This document shows, piece after piece, positions 8,757 through 16,483 of a stretch of 64,000 nt of DNA. A model generated the notes under the pieces. It did not search any database. It saw nothing but the letters and a program-made list of their open reading frames with translations, and was not told the DNA's origin. The stretch's first letter is position 1. Every line of letters starts with the position of its first letter. This DNA is from Pseudomonadota bacterium. Its GTDB lineage: Bacteria > Pseudomonadota > Gammaproteobacteria > Xanthomonadales > Xanthomonadaceae. Location of the stretch: positions 62,001-126,000 of the forward strand of contig JAFEEL010000044.1 of NCBI GenBank assembly GCA_018241125.1, read 5' to 3'. Both the position numbers and the translations under genes were made by a program.

Positions 8757-8969
8757 CTACAAATCGCGAGGCGACAACCCGGTGTGTTTGGCGATTCGCG
8801 CCAGCATGCGCGGGCCGATTTCATCGCCGTCGTGGAACGCGAACACGAAATCGTTCCATCCCGCGCGTGACAGCACGCGATGTGAACCGGATTGCCGCTT
8901 GAGTCGCCAGCCGATGCGCAGCAATGCACGCAGCAGTACGGCGGCGCGCACCGACGGCCACTGGCTCAC
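8757..8969 (-). CDS. hicA: HicA-family mRNA interferase toxin
   Basis: 70 residues, a full-length HicA. The dsRNA-binding-like fold is recognisable from LLRIGWRLKRQSGSHRVLSR with the catalytic H30, and the tail GDEIGPRMLARIAKHTGLS. HicA cleaves mRNA and tmRNA without ribosomes and is neutralised by HicB. Its start overlaps the HicB stop by 4 bp (ATGA). The antitoxin comes first in this pair, the reverse of the E. coli hicAB order. Confidence 0.9.
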   Translation of the reverse strand: MSQWPSVRAAVLLRALLRIGWRLKRQSGSHRVLSRAGWNDFVFAFHDGDEIGPRMLARIAKHTGLSPRDL

Positions 8970-9175
8970 GCGGCGGCAGGCAGCACGAAGTGGAAGGCGA
9001 CCGGGGCGGCCTCGCCGTGTTCGATGCGCTCGGCCAAAACGCGCAACGCGAGCACCTCCGCACGTGACATTGCCTCGTCTGCGGTCGCACCGTAGGCCAG
9101 CACACCGGCGAGCTGCGGCACTTCCGCCAGCCAGCGGCCATCTTCTTCGCGTTCGATTTCAAGGCTCAGGCGCAT
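8966..9175 (-). CDS. hicB: HicB-family antitoxin (minimal form)
   Basis: 69 residues from the ATG at 9175. The sequence (LSLEIEREEDGRWLAEVPQL, AGVLAYGATADEAMSRAEVL) is the HicB partial RNase H fold. The protein ends soon after it and lacks the C-terminal DNA-binding domain that longer HicBs carry, so autoregulation would need another contact or the complex itself. It is translated just before hicA with a 4-bp overlap. Start choice is clear because the next upstream codons belong to no family sequence. Confidence 0.9.
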   Translation of the reverse strand: MRLSLEIEREEDGRWLAEVPQLAGVLAYGATADEAMSRAEVLALRVLAERIEHGEAAPVAFHFVLPAAA

Positions 9176-9230
9176 ACGCCGTAGCCTACACGATTCGTTG
9201 TCGAACGGAGTGCCCCGCAGGGCAGGGCAC

Positions 9231-10019
9231 TCACGCGTGCCGACGGAGATCGCTGCGTGGCAACGGGTGCGGGTGCGGCGGAGGCGGCATGCGCCGTACG
9301 GTCGGCGGATTGCCGTTGAAAATCGGATGCGGCAGCGGCACCACCCGCGGCGGCGGGTTGCCGTTGCTGCCAAAGATCGGATGCGGCAGCGGGACGACGC
9401 GTGGCGGCGGATTGCCGTTGCTGCCAAAGATCGGGTGCGGCAGCGGGACGACGCGTGGCGGCGGATTGCCGTTGCTGCCAAAGATCGGGTGCGGCAGCGG
9501 GACGACGCGCGGCGGCGGATTGCCGTTGCTGCCAAAGATCGGGTGCGGCAGCGGGACGACGCGCGGCGGCGGATTGCCGTTGCTGCCAAAGATCGGGTGC
9601 GGCAGCGGCACCACGTAGGGCAGTTGCCAGCGGTACCAGCTCCAACGATCCACGTAGAACGGGTAATAGCTGTAATACGCCGGCCAGTAGCTCTGGATCG
9701 AGAACACCACGACCGGGATGCCGTAGTTGGGCGCGTATTCGGGCACCGGATACCACTGTCCGCCTTCGTCCATTTCCAGCGCGTCACCGGGCACCCAGCC
9801 GCGCTCGCCGTCGGCGGCCACGTCGCACCACGTCCAGCCGTCGGTACAGCCGCGCACATCGACCGCGTCGCCCGATTGCAGGTCGTCCACCAGCGGATAG
9901 CCTTGAGCGGGGCCGGCCATCAGGCCCACATCCTCGGTGAGATACGCCGGGCTGGCGTGCGCGAACGCCGGTACGGCCAAGCCGATGGCGGCGGCGATGA
10001 TGCAGACGATGGTTTTCAT
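9231..10019 (-). CDS. Secreted SH3-like protein with proline-rich 18-residue tandem repeats
   Basis: 262 residues from the ATG at 10019. The signal peptide (MKTIVCIIAAAIGLAVPAFA) is cleaved after AHA. Residues 25-85 form a bacterial SH3-like domain (YLTEDVGLMAGPAQGYPLVD, then WTWCDVAADGERGWVPG) related to YraI/YgiM-type periplasmic proteins. A Tyr/Trp-rich segment follows (YWPAYYSYYPFYVDRWSWYR). The C-terminal 110 residues are repeats of VVPLPHPIFGSNGNPPPR, five full copies plus a shortened one. Such proteins are thought to bind peptidoglycan or other envelope ligands; the specific role is unknown. Repeat copy number may vary between strains. Confidence 0.85.
   Translation of the reverse strand: MKTIVCIIAAAIGLAVPAFAHASPAYLTEDVGLMAGPAQGYPLVDDLQSGDAVDVRGCTDGWTWCDVAADGERGWVPGDALEMDEGGQWYPVPEYAPNYGIPVVVFSIQSYWPAYYSYYPFYVDRWSWYRWQLPYVVPLPHPIFGSNGNPPPRVVPLPHPIFGSNGNPPPRVVPLPHPIFGSNGNPPPRVVPLPHPIFGSNGNPPPRVVPLPHPIFGSNGNPPPRVVPLPHPIFNGNPPTVRRMPPPPHPHPLPRSDLRRHA
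9313..9620. repeat. 54-bp coding minisatellite
   Basis: The segment CCAAAGATCGG recurs at 9370, 9424, 9478, 9532 and 9586, exactly 54 bp apart, with only a few third-position changes between copies. A sixth, degenerate unit near 9313-9360 lacks two codons. The repeats stay in frame in the SH3-like protein. The near-identity of copies at DNA level points to recent expansion or homogenisation. Confidence 0.92.
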
Positions 10020-10186
10020 GATCGCGTCCCCGCGGCCGTTGGCCGCTGCGTCGCCCACTTGGCGACTCGCGCTCAGAGTGTGGCGCTTGCGCCACGTCTG
10101 CAATACCGGCGCAGGAATCGGTTTAGCGCGCAGATGGCGTGCGTCGTCGCCGCGTTCATGAACCAAGCCGGTAGATGAATGGCCGC

Positions 10187-10263
10187 CTCCCGTCTCCCGT
10201 CTCCCGTCTCCCGTCTCCCGTCTCCCGTCTCCCGTCTCCCGTCTCCCGTCTCCCGCCTCCCGC
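10187..10263. repeat. CTCCCGT heptamer array (11 units)
   Basis: Nine perfect CTCCCGT units are followed by two CTCCCGC units, ending 30 bp downstream of the M13 peptidase stop (which lies on the minus strand at 10293). Read on the minus strand the unit is ACGGGAG. The 273-bp gap 10020-10292 holds no gene otherwise. Confidence 0.92.
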
Positions 10264-10292
10264 TTTCTGTCCTCTGTCTTCTGTTCCTCTGC

Positions 10293-12398
10293 TCACCAAA
10301 TCCGCACCCGATCGGCCGGTTTGACGTACAACGCGTCGCCCGGCTTGATGTCGAACGCGCCGTACCACGCATCGAGGTTGCGCACCACGCCGTTGACGCG
10401 GAACTGCCGCGGCGAATGCGGATCGCTGACCACCTGCTTGCGCACGTAATCGTCGCGCACCTTGCCGCGCCAAGCCTGCGCCCAGCCGAGGAACACGCGC
10501 TGGTCGCCGGTCAGGCCGTCCAGCACCGGCGCCGGCTGGCCGTGCAACGAGGCGTGGTAGGCGTCCAGCGCCAGCGTCAGGCCGCCGAGGTCGGCGATGT
10601 TCTCGCCCATCGTCAGCGCGCCGTTGACGTGCACGCCCGGCAGCGGCTGAAAGGCCGAATACTGCGCGCCCAGCTGTTTCGCGCGCGCTTCGAACTGCTT
10701 GGCGTCGGCCGGCGTCCACCAATCGCGCAGCGCGCCGGCGGCGTCGATCTTGCGGCCCTCGTCGTCGAAACCGTGGGTGAGCTCGTGCCCGATCACTCCG
10801 CCGATGGCGCCGTAGTTGATCGCCGGATCGGCCACCGGATCGAAGATCGGCGGTTGCAGGATGCCGGCCGGGAACACGATGTCGCGCAGCGAGCCGTTGT
10901 AGGCGTCGTTGGTCTGCGGCGTCATCGACCAATCGCTGCGGTCCACCGCGCCATCCAGCCGGCCGCGGTAGAACGCCCAGTCGGCCGCGCCGGCGCGCAC
11001 CACGTTGCCGATCAGGTCGTCGTCGTCAATCACCACGTTGGAGTAATCGCGCGGATGGTCGGGATAACCGACCTTGATGTTGTAGGTGTCGAGCTTCTTC
11101 AGCGCCTGCGCCTTGGTCGCCGCGCTCATCCAGTCCAGATGCTCGATGCGCGCGTGGTAGGCCGCCTTGACGTTGGCGACCAACGCTTCGATCTTGGCCT
11201 TGGCCGCCGGCGGGAAGTATTTGTCGGTGTAAAGCTGCCCGACCGCCCAGTTCATGCTGCCGAAGCAGTCGATGCGATCGCTCGCGCCCATGCAATCGCC
11301 GCCCGACACCGCGTGCACGCCGCGCTTCCAGCGCACCGGTTGCTCGGGTTGTCCGGCGAGCGTTTTTTCATGCAGGTCGAACCACGCATCGGCGAACGGT
11401 TTGGACAGATAGAACGCGGCGTTGTCGGCGATGTGCGCGGCCTGCCACGCCTTGATGGTCGTGATCGGGGTTTGCGCGTACAACGCGGCCAGTTTCGGGA
11501 ACGCGGATTTCTCGCCGACCACGATGCGTTGCACATGGCCCAGTCCGGCCGAGTCGAGATAGCCCGACCAAGCGAAACCCGGCGCCAGCTTCTCCAGTTC
11601 GGGAACGCCCATCGGGTTGTAGACCGCCACCGGGTCGCGCTGCTGCTCGGCGCTCCAACTGGCCTGCGCGATCTGCGTCTCGAACGCAACCACGTCCTTG
11701 GCCGCGGCCTGCGGGTTCTCCCATCCAATCAGGGTGAGCAGCTTGCTCAGATAGTCCTGATAGGCTGCCTTTTGTTTGGCGAACTCGGGCTTGAGGTAGT
11801 AGTCGCGGTCGGGCAGGCCCAGCCCGCCTTGCATCACGTACAACGCGTAACGCGAAGGATCCTTGAGATCCACGTCGATGCCCACGTAGAACAGCGCGCT
11901 TTCCAGATCGGAGTTGCTGCGCCCCATCAACGCGGCCAGTTGGTCGCGGGTGCTCGCGGCGCGCACCGCATCGAGCTGCGGGGCGATGGCTTTGGCGCCC
12001 AGCGCCTCGATACGCGCCTCGTCCATGAACGCCTTGTAGAACGCTCCGACCTTGCCCGCAAGCGTCGTCGGCTGGTGGCCAGCGCTCGCGGCGGCGGCCT
12101 CCACGATCGCGTGCAAACGTTGCTCGATGGCATCGCTCATCGCCAGTCGCAGCGACACCGCCGGCTTGTCGGCGGGAATGGGTGTGCGTTGGAGCCACGC
12201 GCCGTTGGCGTATTCGAAAAAGTCGTCCCCGGGCTTGACTGCGCGATCCATGCCGCTGGCGTCGAACCCCCAGGCGCCGTATTGCGGCTTGGCAGCCGAG
12301 GGTGCCGACGCTGGTGCGGCCGATGGTGCATCGGTGGCGGCGACGCTGGCGATCGACAGGGCGGCGGCGCAGGCGCCGGCGAGCAGGCGAAGTTTCAT
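10293..12398 (-). CDS. M13-family zinc metallopeptidase (neprilysin/PepO-like)
   Basis: 701 residues from the ATG at 12398; the frame stays open far upstream through narK, but family similarity starts here. The N-terminus (MKLRLLAGACAAALSIASVA) is a signal peptide. FDASGMDRAVKPGDDFFEYA is the M13 N-terminal hallmark. Zinc ligands sit in HELTH at 538-542 and E599 of ENIADLGGL; the C-terminal VYAR/CxxW-type end is replaced by DRVRIW, as in other bacterial members. It is a periplasmic endopeptidase for short peptides. It follows narK on the same strand, but a 119-bp gap suggests independent expression. Confidence 0.94.
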   Translation of the reverse strand: MKLRLLAGACAAALSIASVAATDAPSAAPASAPSAAKPQYGAWGFDASGMDRAVKPGDDFFEYANGAWLQRTPIPADKPAVSLRLAMSDAIEQRLHAIVEAAAASAGHQPTTLAGKVGAFYKAFMDEARIEALGAKAIAPQLDAVRAASTRDQLAALMGRSNSDLESALFYVGIDVDLKDPSRYALYVMQGGLGLPDRDYYLKPEFAKQKAAYQDYLSKLLTLIGWENPQAAAKDVVAFETQIAQASWSAEQQRDPVAVYNPMGVPELEKLAPGFAWSGYLDSAGLGHVQRIVVGEKSAFPKLAALYAQTPITTIKAWQAAHIADNAAFYLSKPFADAWFDLHEKTLAGQPEQPVRWKRGVHAVSGGDCMGASDRIDCFGSMNWAVGQLYTDKYFPPAAKAKIEALVANVKAAYHARIEHLDWMSAATKAQALKKLDTYNIKVGYPDHPRDYSNVVIDDDDLIGNVVRAGAADWAFYRGRLDGAVDRSDWSMTPQTNDAYNGSLRDIVFPAGILQPPIFDPVADPAINYGAIGGVIGHELTHGFDDEGRKIDAAGALRDWWTPADAKQFEARAKQLGAQYSAFQPLPGVHVNGALTMGENIADLGGLTLALDAYHASLHGQPAPVLDGLTGDQRVFLGWAQAWRGKVRDDYVRKQVVSDPHSPRQFRVNGVVRNLDAWYGAFDIKPGDALYVKPADRVRIW

Positions 12399-12517
12399 CG
12401 GGGACTCCAGTGCGGGCGAAAAGTCGATCCTCGCCCGATCATCGCACGGCGCCATGTGCCGAAAGACAGTACCGCGATCGTCCCGCTGGCCAGCGGCTTT
12501 GGCTGGGCCGGCGCTGG

Positions 12518-13918
12518 CTAACGCTTGCGCGCGCTCGCCTTGCGCGCTGCGGCGGCTGCCGCGGCGGCGGCCTGCGCGGCGGCGTCTGCGGCAATCCGCG
12601 CCTGCTCGGCGGCGGCGACGGCCTGCATCAGCTCGGGCAGGTCGGTTTCGGTCTTCAGCTCCGGATGCAGCTTGCGGTTCAGCGCCAGCACCGAGAAATG
12701 CATCCACAGCAAGCTGACCCCGGCGACCGCGAACAACAGCATGAAGCAGCTGCTCCAGATGCCGATCGCATCGTTCATGAAGCCAAACGCGATCGGCAGC
12801 ACGAAGCCACCCAGACCACCGATCATGCCGACCACGCCGCCGACCGCACCCACGTGCTGTGGGTAATAAGTCGGGATGTGCTTGAACACCGCCGCCATGC
12901 CCAGCGCCATGAAAAATCCCAGCACGAACAGCACGCCGGCGCGCTCGGCCATGCTTGGGGCGATGGTGAACGGGATTGGCCCGCGGATGCCTTCGATCAC
13001 GTAGTGGGTGGCCGGGTAGGAGAGCAGGAACAGGCACAGCAGGCTGGCCGAGAAGGAGATGTACATCATCCGTCGCGCGCCGTAGCGGTCGGCGAGCATG
13101 CCGCCGACCGCGCGGAAGGCCGCAGTCGGGAAGGTGAAGCTGGCCGCGAGCATGCCGGCGGTGGCCAGTTCGACGTGGTACACGCCCATGTAGTAGCGCG
13201 GCAGCCACGAGGTGAGCGCGATGAAGCCACCGAACACGAGGAAGTAGTAAGTCGAAAAGCGCCAGACCTGGATGTTTTTCAGCGGCGCGATGCGTTCGGC
13301 CAGGCCGGCCGGCTTGGCGCCGCTGGCGCGACGGGCGCGGGTGAGCGGGTCTTCTTGCGCGAGCAGGAAAAACAACACCGCAGTGATCAGCATCACCGTG
13401 CCGTACACGTTGGCCGCGTGCCGCCAGTCCATCGCCGCCAGCAGCATCGGCGCGAAGAAGCTGGTCAATGCGGCACCGGCGTTGCCCATGCCGAACAGGC
13501 CCAGCGCGGTGCCTTGTTTTTCCTTCGGGAACCACGCCGAGACGTACACCACGCCGACCGAGAACGAGCCGCCGGCCAGCCCGAGGCCCAGGCCGATGGC
13601 GATCAACATGCCGTAGGTGCTGGCGAACGGCAGCAGGAAGGCGCAGCCGGCGACGATCAGCATCAGCAGCGAGTAGACGATCTTGCCGCCGTACAGTTCC
13701 GACCAGATGCCCAGTGCCAGCCGCGAGATCGAGCCGGTCAGGATCGGTGTGGCCACCAGCAGGCCGAAAGCGGTCTGCGAAAACTTCAGTTCGGTTTGCA
13801 GCTTGACGCCGACGATCGAGAAAATCACCCACACCGCGAAACAGATCGCCATCGCGAAGGTGGCCAGCGTCAGTGCACGGTAGCTGGCGGCGGGACGGAA
13901 CTCCGCGGGGGTGCTCAT
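12518..13918 (-). CDS. narK: Nitrate/nitrite MFS transporter, NarK family
   Basis: 466 residues from the ATG at 13918. Twelve hydrophobic helices are visible. The two nitrate-signature stretches are present as GLGLGLAGGSFSVGVVYVSA and GAVGGVVGMIGGLGGFVLPI, and the MFS loop as GGMLADRYGARR. It imports nitrate or exchanges nitrate for nitrite in the inner membrane, supplying NarG. The C-terminal 35 residues are an unusual alanine/lysine-rich tail (QAAAAAAAAARKASARKR). It lies downstream of narGHJI-ppiC, but a 160-bp palindromic element at 14025-14184 separates it from them. Confidence 0.94.
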   Translation of the reverse strand: MSTPAEFRPAASYRALTLATFAMAICFAVWVIFSIVGVKLQTELKFSQTAFGLLVATPILTGSISRLALGIWSELYGGKIVYSLLMLIVAGCAFLLPFASTYGMLIAIGLGLGLAGGSFSVGVVYVSAWFPKEKQGTALGLFGMGNAGAALTSFFAPMLLAAMDWRHAANVYGTVMLITAVLFFLLAQEDPLTRARRASGAKPAGLAERIAPLKNIQVWRFSTYYFLVFGGFIALTSWLPRYYMGVYHVELATAGMLAASFTFPTAAFRAVGGMLADRYGARRMMYISFSASLLCLFLLSYPATHYVIEGIRGPIPFTIAPSMAERAGVLFVLGFFMALGMAAVFKHIPTYYPQHVGAVGGVVGMIGGLGGFVLPIAFGFMNDAIGIWSSCFMLLFAVAGVSLLWMHFSVLALNRKLHPELKTETDLPELMQAVAAAEQARIAADAAAQAAAAAAAAARKASARKR

Positions 13919-14024
13919 GGGAACTCTCCGGACGAAGGTGGCAGGGCAGGGGGCGCGCGTACACCGGTCGCGGCGCGATGCCGCTCCGACAACCGGCGGT
14001 CGGCGTGACGAACGTGACGACGCG

Positions 14025-14184
14025 CTAGCAGGTTGTTGAAAAAGGGCTTTTCCGCCCTTTTTCAACGCGCCGAGTCCGGTACATGTCCGTACTCGGCTCC
14101 GCCAAATCAAACACTTGCGTGTTTGATTGGCGTGCGATCCGTCCATGGATCGCATCAGCAGGCTGCTTTTCAACAGCCTGCTAG
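14025..14184. repeat. MITE-like element with terminal inverted repeats and four internal hairpins
   Basis: Outer arms CTAGCAGGTTGTTGAAAA (14025-14042) and TTTTCAACAGCCTGCTAG (14167-14184) are inverted repeats with one mismatch. Inside lie four palindromes: GTTGAAAAAGGGC paired with GCCCTTTTTCAAC (14035-14066), GCCGAGT with ACTCGGC (14069-14097), CCAAATCAAACAC with GTGTTTGATTGG (14102-14130), and TGCGATCC with GGATCGCA (14133-14154). The right end supplies the TAG stop codon of the ppiC gene. No ORF of note is inside. It resembles a non-autonomous mobile unit or a highly structured RNA. Confidence 0.8.
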
Positions 14185-15032
14185 TCGTCCAGTCCGCGCA
14201 CTTGATAGATCTGGTGGAGCTGCCGCAGGTAGTGGTGGATGGCGTGCTGGCGCGATTGCGCTTGCAGGTAGCAGCCGATGCGCTGTGCGCAGTCGGCGTA
14301 ATCCAGCGCCTGTCCGCGCTCGATCGCATCCACGCACACCACGTGGTGGCCCCAGCGCGATTCGATGGTCAGGCCAGCCAGACCGGGCTTGAGCATGAAC
14401 AACTGACGCTCGAACTCCGGCGTGGTCTGCCCGTGCTCGATCCAGTCCAGATCGCCGCCTTCGCTGGCCGAGGGGCAGGCCGAGTGGCGCGCGGCGAACT
14501 CGGCAAAACGCGCCGGGTCGGCGCGCAGCTGTTCGATGAGTTGCTCGCCCAGTTCGCGCCCGCGCAGGCGGGCGCTGGAGTCGGCCGGGGCGGCGGCCAG
14601 CAGGATGTGGCGCACGCGCACGCGGTCGGGGCTGCGGAAGCGCTCGCGGTTGGCGTCGAAATACCGCCGACACGCGGCCTCGTCGGGGGCAGGGATCGGC
14701 GTCTGCTCGTCGAGCAGGACGCGGATGGCGGCTTCCTCGGGGGTCTCGGCACCCTCGGTTTCGATCTCCTCCATCCCGAGGCGCTCGCACTCGCGGCGCA
14801 GCAGCTCGCGGATCACCAGCGTGCGCGCGGCCTGCTGGCGCGATGCGTGCGGATCCTCGGCGCGGTGGAACTGCATTTCGCGCGCGATGTCCGCCTCGCT
14901 GATCGGGGTTTGTTCGACGAACACCCACGCCGGCGCCTGCCCGGGCAGGCCGGTGCCCGGATCGGGCGTGTGGGCGCGGGCGGCGTCGGACAGGGCGCCG
15001 GCGTCCATCACGATGGGAATGATTTTTTCCAT
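14181..15032 (-). CDS. PpiC-type (parvulin) peptidyl-prolyl isomerase of the nar operon
   Basis: 283 residues, no signal peptide, so cytoplasmic. An N-terminal helical region (EADIAREMQFHRAEDPHASR) resembles NifM/SurA-type chaperone segments. The parvulin domain spans about 135-240: VRVRHILLAAAP, RFAEFAARHSACPSASEGGD, LDWIEHGQTTPEFERQLF and ESRWGHHVVCVD. A PpiC-type gene directly after narI is a known arrangement (for example in Pseudomonas aeruginosa), where it is thought to assist nitrate reductase folding. It starts 3 bp before the narI stop region and ends at the mobile-like repeat at 14025-14184. Confidence 0.9.
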   Translation of the reverse strand: MEKIIPIVMDAGALSDAARAHTPDPGTGLPGQAPAWVFVEQTPISEADIAREMQFHRAEDPHASRQQAARTLVIRELLRRECERLGMEEIETEGAETPEEAAIRVLLDEQTPIPAPDEAACRRYFDANRERFRSPDRVRVRHILLAAAPADSSARLRGRELGEQLIEQLRADPARFAEFAARHSACPSASEGGDLDWIEHGQTTPEFERQLFMLKPGLAGLTIESRWGHHVVCVDAIERGQALDYADCAQRIGCYLQAQSRQHAIHHYLRQLHQIYQVRGLDD

Positions 15033-15035
15033 GGC

Positions 15036-15737
15036 TCAGCGCTTGGCGTAGTCCACCGCCGGCTGGCGCCGACGCACGACCTGATAGGGCCGGCGCAGGT
15101 AGCTCAGCGGGATCGACCAGATGTGCACCAGCCGGGTGAACGGCGTGATCAGGATCAAGGTCAGACCCAGGGTGATGTGCGCCTTGAAGATCCAGTGGGT
15201 GCCGGCCACCAGCGCGGCCGCACCGGGACGGAAGGTGACCACGTGCTGCGCCCAGCCCGACAGCGCCAGCATCTCGCTGCCGTCGAGGTGCTGGGCGGAG
15301 ACGAAGATCGACGACAGCCCCAGCAGCAGTTGCGCGTACAGCAAGATCAGCACCGCCAGGTCACGGCCGCCGCCGGTGGCGCGGATGCGCACGTCGAGCA
15401 GGCGGCGCAGCAGCAGGATGGTCATGCCCAGCAGGCACACCAGCCCGAACACGCCGCCGACGATCATCGCCAGCAGTTGCTTGTTTTCCACGCTGATCAC
15501 GTACTCGTACAACCAGTGCGGGGTGAGCAGGCCGACCAAATGCCCGCCGAGGATGGCCAGGATGCCGATATGGAAGGCGTTGCTGCCCAGGCGCATCCCG
15601 CGTGGCGAGAGCAACTGGCTCGACCCGCTGCGCCAGGTGTAGGCGCCCCAGTCGAAGCGCGCCCAGCAACCGATGGCGAAGATGCCCAGTGCGATGTAGG
15701 GGTAGATCTGGAAGAGGAAGAAATCCACGAAGTCCAT
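15036..15737 (-). CDS. narI: Respiratory nitrate reductase gamma subunit (cytochrome b)
   Basis: 233 residues with five hydrophobic helices. Haem b ligands are visible as the histidines of NAFHIGILAILGGHLVGL (helix 2) and GTHWIFKAHITLGL (helix 5). NarI oxidises quinol at the periplasmic face and passes electrons through two b haems to NarH. The C-terminal cytoplasmic tail (IPLSYLRRPYQVVRRR) contacts NarGH. Its start is 17 bp downstream of the narJ stop, and ppiC follows with a 3-bp gap. The product should use ubiquinol, which fits the ubiUV and ubiT genes nearby. Confidence 0.97.
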   Translation of the reverse strand: MDFVDFFLFQIYPYIALGIFAIGCWARFDWGAYTWRSGSSQLLSPRGMRLGSNAFHIGILAILGGHLVGLLTPHWLYEYVISVENKQLLAMIVGGVFGLVCLLGMTILLLRRLLDVRIRATGGGRDLAVLILLYAQLLLGLSSIFVSAQHLDGSEMLALSGWAQHVVTFRPGAAALVAGTHWIFKAHITLGLTLILITPFTRLVHIWSIPLSYLRRPYQVVRRRQPAVDYAKR

Positions 15738-15754
15738 GGGTCACCTGTGCCTGC

Positions 15755-16483
15755 TCATGCCCTCCCCGGATGGGGGCGGTGGGTGGGTGTGCAATCGTCC
15801 TGTGGCGCCTGGGTGCCGAAACGCACCGCTTCTTCTTCCCAGACCTTGTCCATCGCCTCGGCGGTGTCGTCGCGGCCTTCGGCGCGCGCCTTTTCGCGCA
15901 ATGCGGCGTCGCCGCTGCCGCCGTGCGCACCGACCAGCAAGTCGAGCACGTCGGCGTAGGGGCTGTGCCGCTCGGCCGCGCGGGCGGCCAGCAGGCTGGT
16001 GATGTGGCCGACGTGGCCCAGCCAGTCCGCCGCCTCGGCGTGTGGCCGCGAGGACAGGAACTCCAGCACCAGCGGCAGGTAGTCGGGCAGCTCGCGGCTG
16101 GCCAACTCGAAGCCGTGGCGGCGATAGGTTTCCACCAAATCCACCATCGCCTGGCCGCGGTCGCGCGATTCGCCGTGGATGTGTTCGAACAGCAACAGGC
16201 TCATCGCCCGTCCGCGGTCGAACAGCTCCAGCCAGCGTTCCTGCGCGGCCATCGGTTCGAGCGCCAGCAGCTCTTCGGTGAATGCGCGCAGGCGCTGATT
16301 GGCCGCCGTCGGCAGGGCCTGGTCGTGGCAGGCCGCGAGCAGTTCGGCGTGGTGCTCCCACAGCGCCTCACGCGGGTAGTCGAGCAGGGCGCTGAGCAGC
16401 TTGAGGGTGTGCGGCGAGGGGATCGCCGCGCCCGGCGGGCGCAGGCGCGCGGTGACGGCCTGGGTGGCTTCGCGCAGACTCAT
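15755..16483 (-). CDS. narJ: Nitrate reductase assembly chaperone
   Basis: 242 residues, all helical. The TorD/NarJ family pattern is visible: TLKLLSALLDYPREALWEH, MSLLLFEHIHGESRDRGQAM, VDLVETYRRHGFELASRELP and DYLPLVLEFLS. NarJ is a cytoplasmic, system-specific chaperone that holds apo-NarG until the molybdenum cofactor and FeS cluster are inserted. The ATG at 16483 overlaps the narH stop by 4 bp (ATGA), showing translational coupling. The acidic tail with PQDDCTPTHRPHPGRA is variable. Confidence 0.96.
   Translation of the reverse strand: MSLREATQAVTARLRPPGAAIPSPHTLKLLSALLDYPREALWEHHAELLAACHDQALPTAANQRLRAFTEELLALEPMAAQERWLELFDRGRAMSLLLFEHIHGESRDRGQAMVDLVETYRRHGFELASRELPDYLPLVLEFLSSRPHAEAADWLGHVGHITSLLAARAAERHSPYADVLDLLVGAHGGSGDAALREKARAEGRDDTAEAMDKVWEEEAVRFGTQAPQDDCTPTHRPHPGRA

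Noticed and set aside
9313-9620. Possible CRISPR array
   Set aside because: The repeats are contiguous, coding and lack spacers; no cas genes are near.
10293-13964. Single 1223-codon open frame on the minus strand spanning the M13 peptidase and part of narK
   Set aside because: Only residues from 12398 down match the M13 family. The upstream part is a shadow frame of narK, whose own frame matches NarK throughout.
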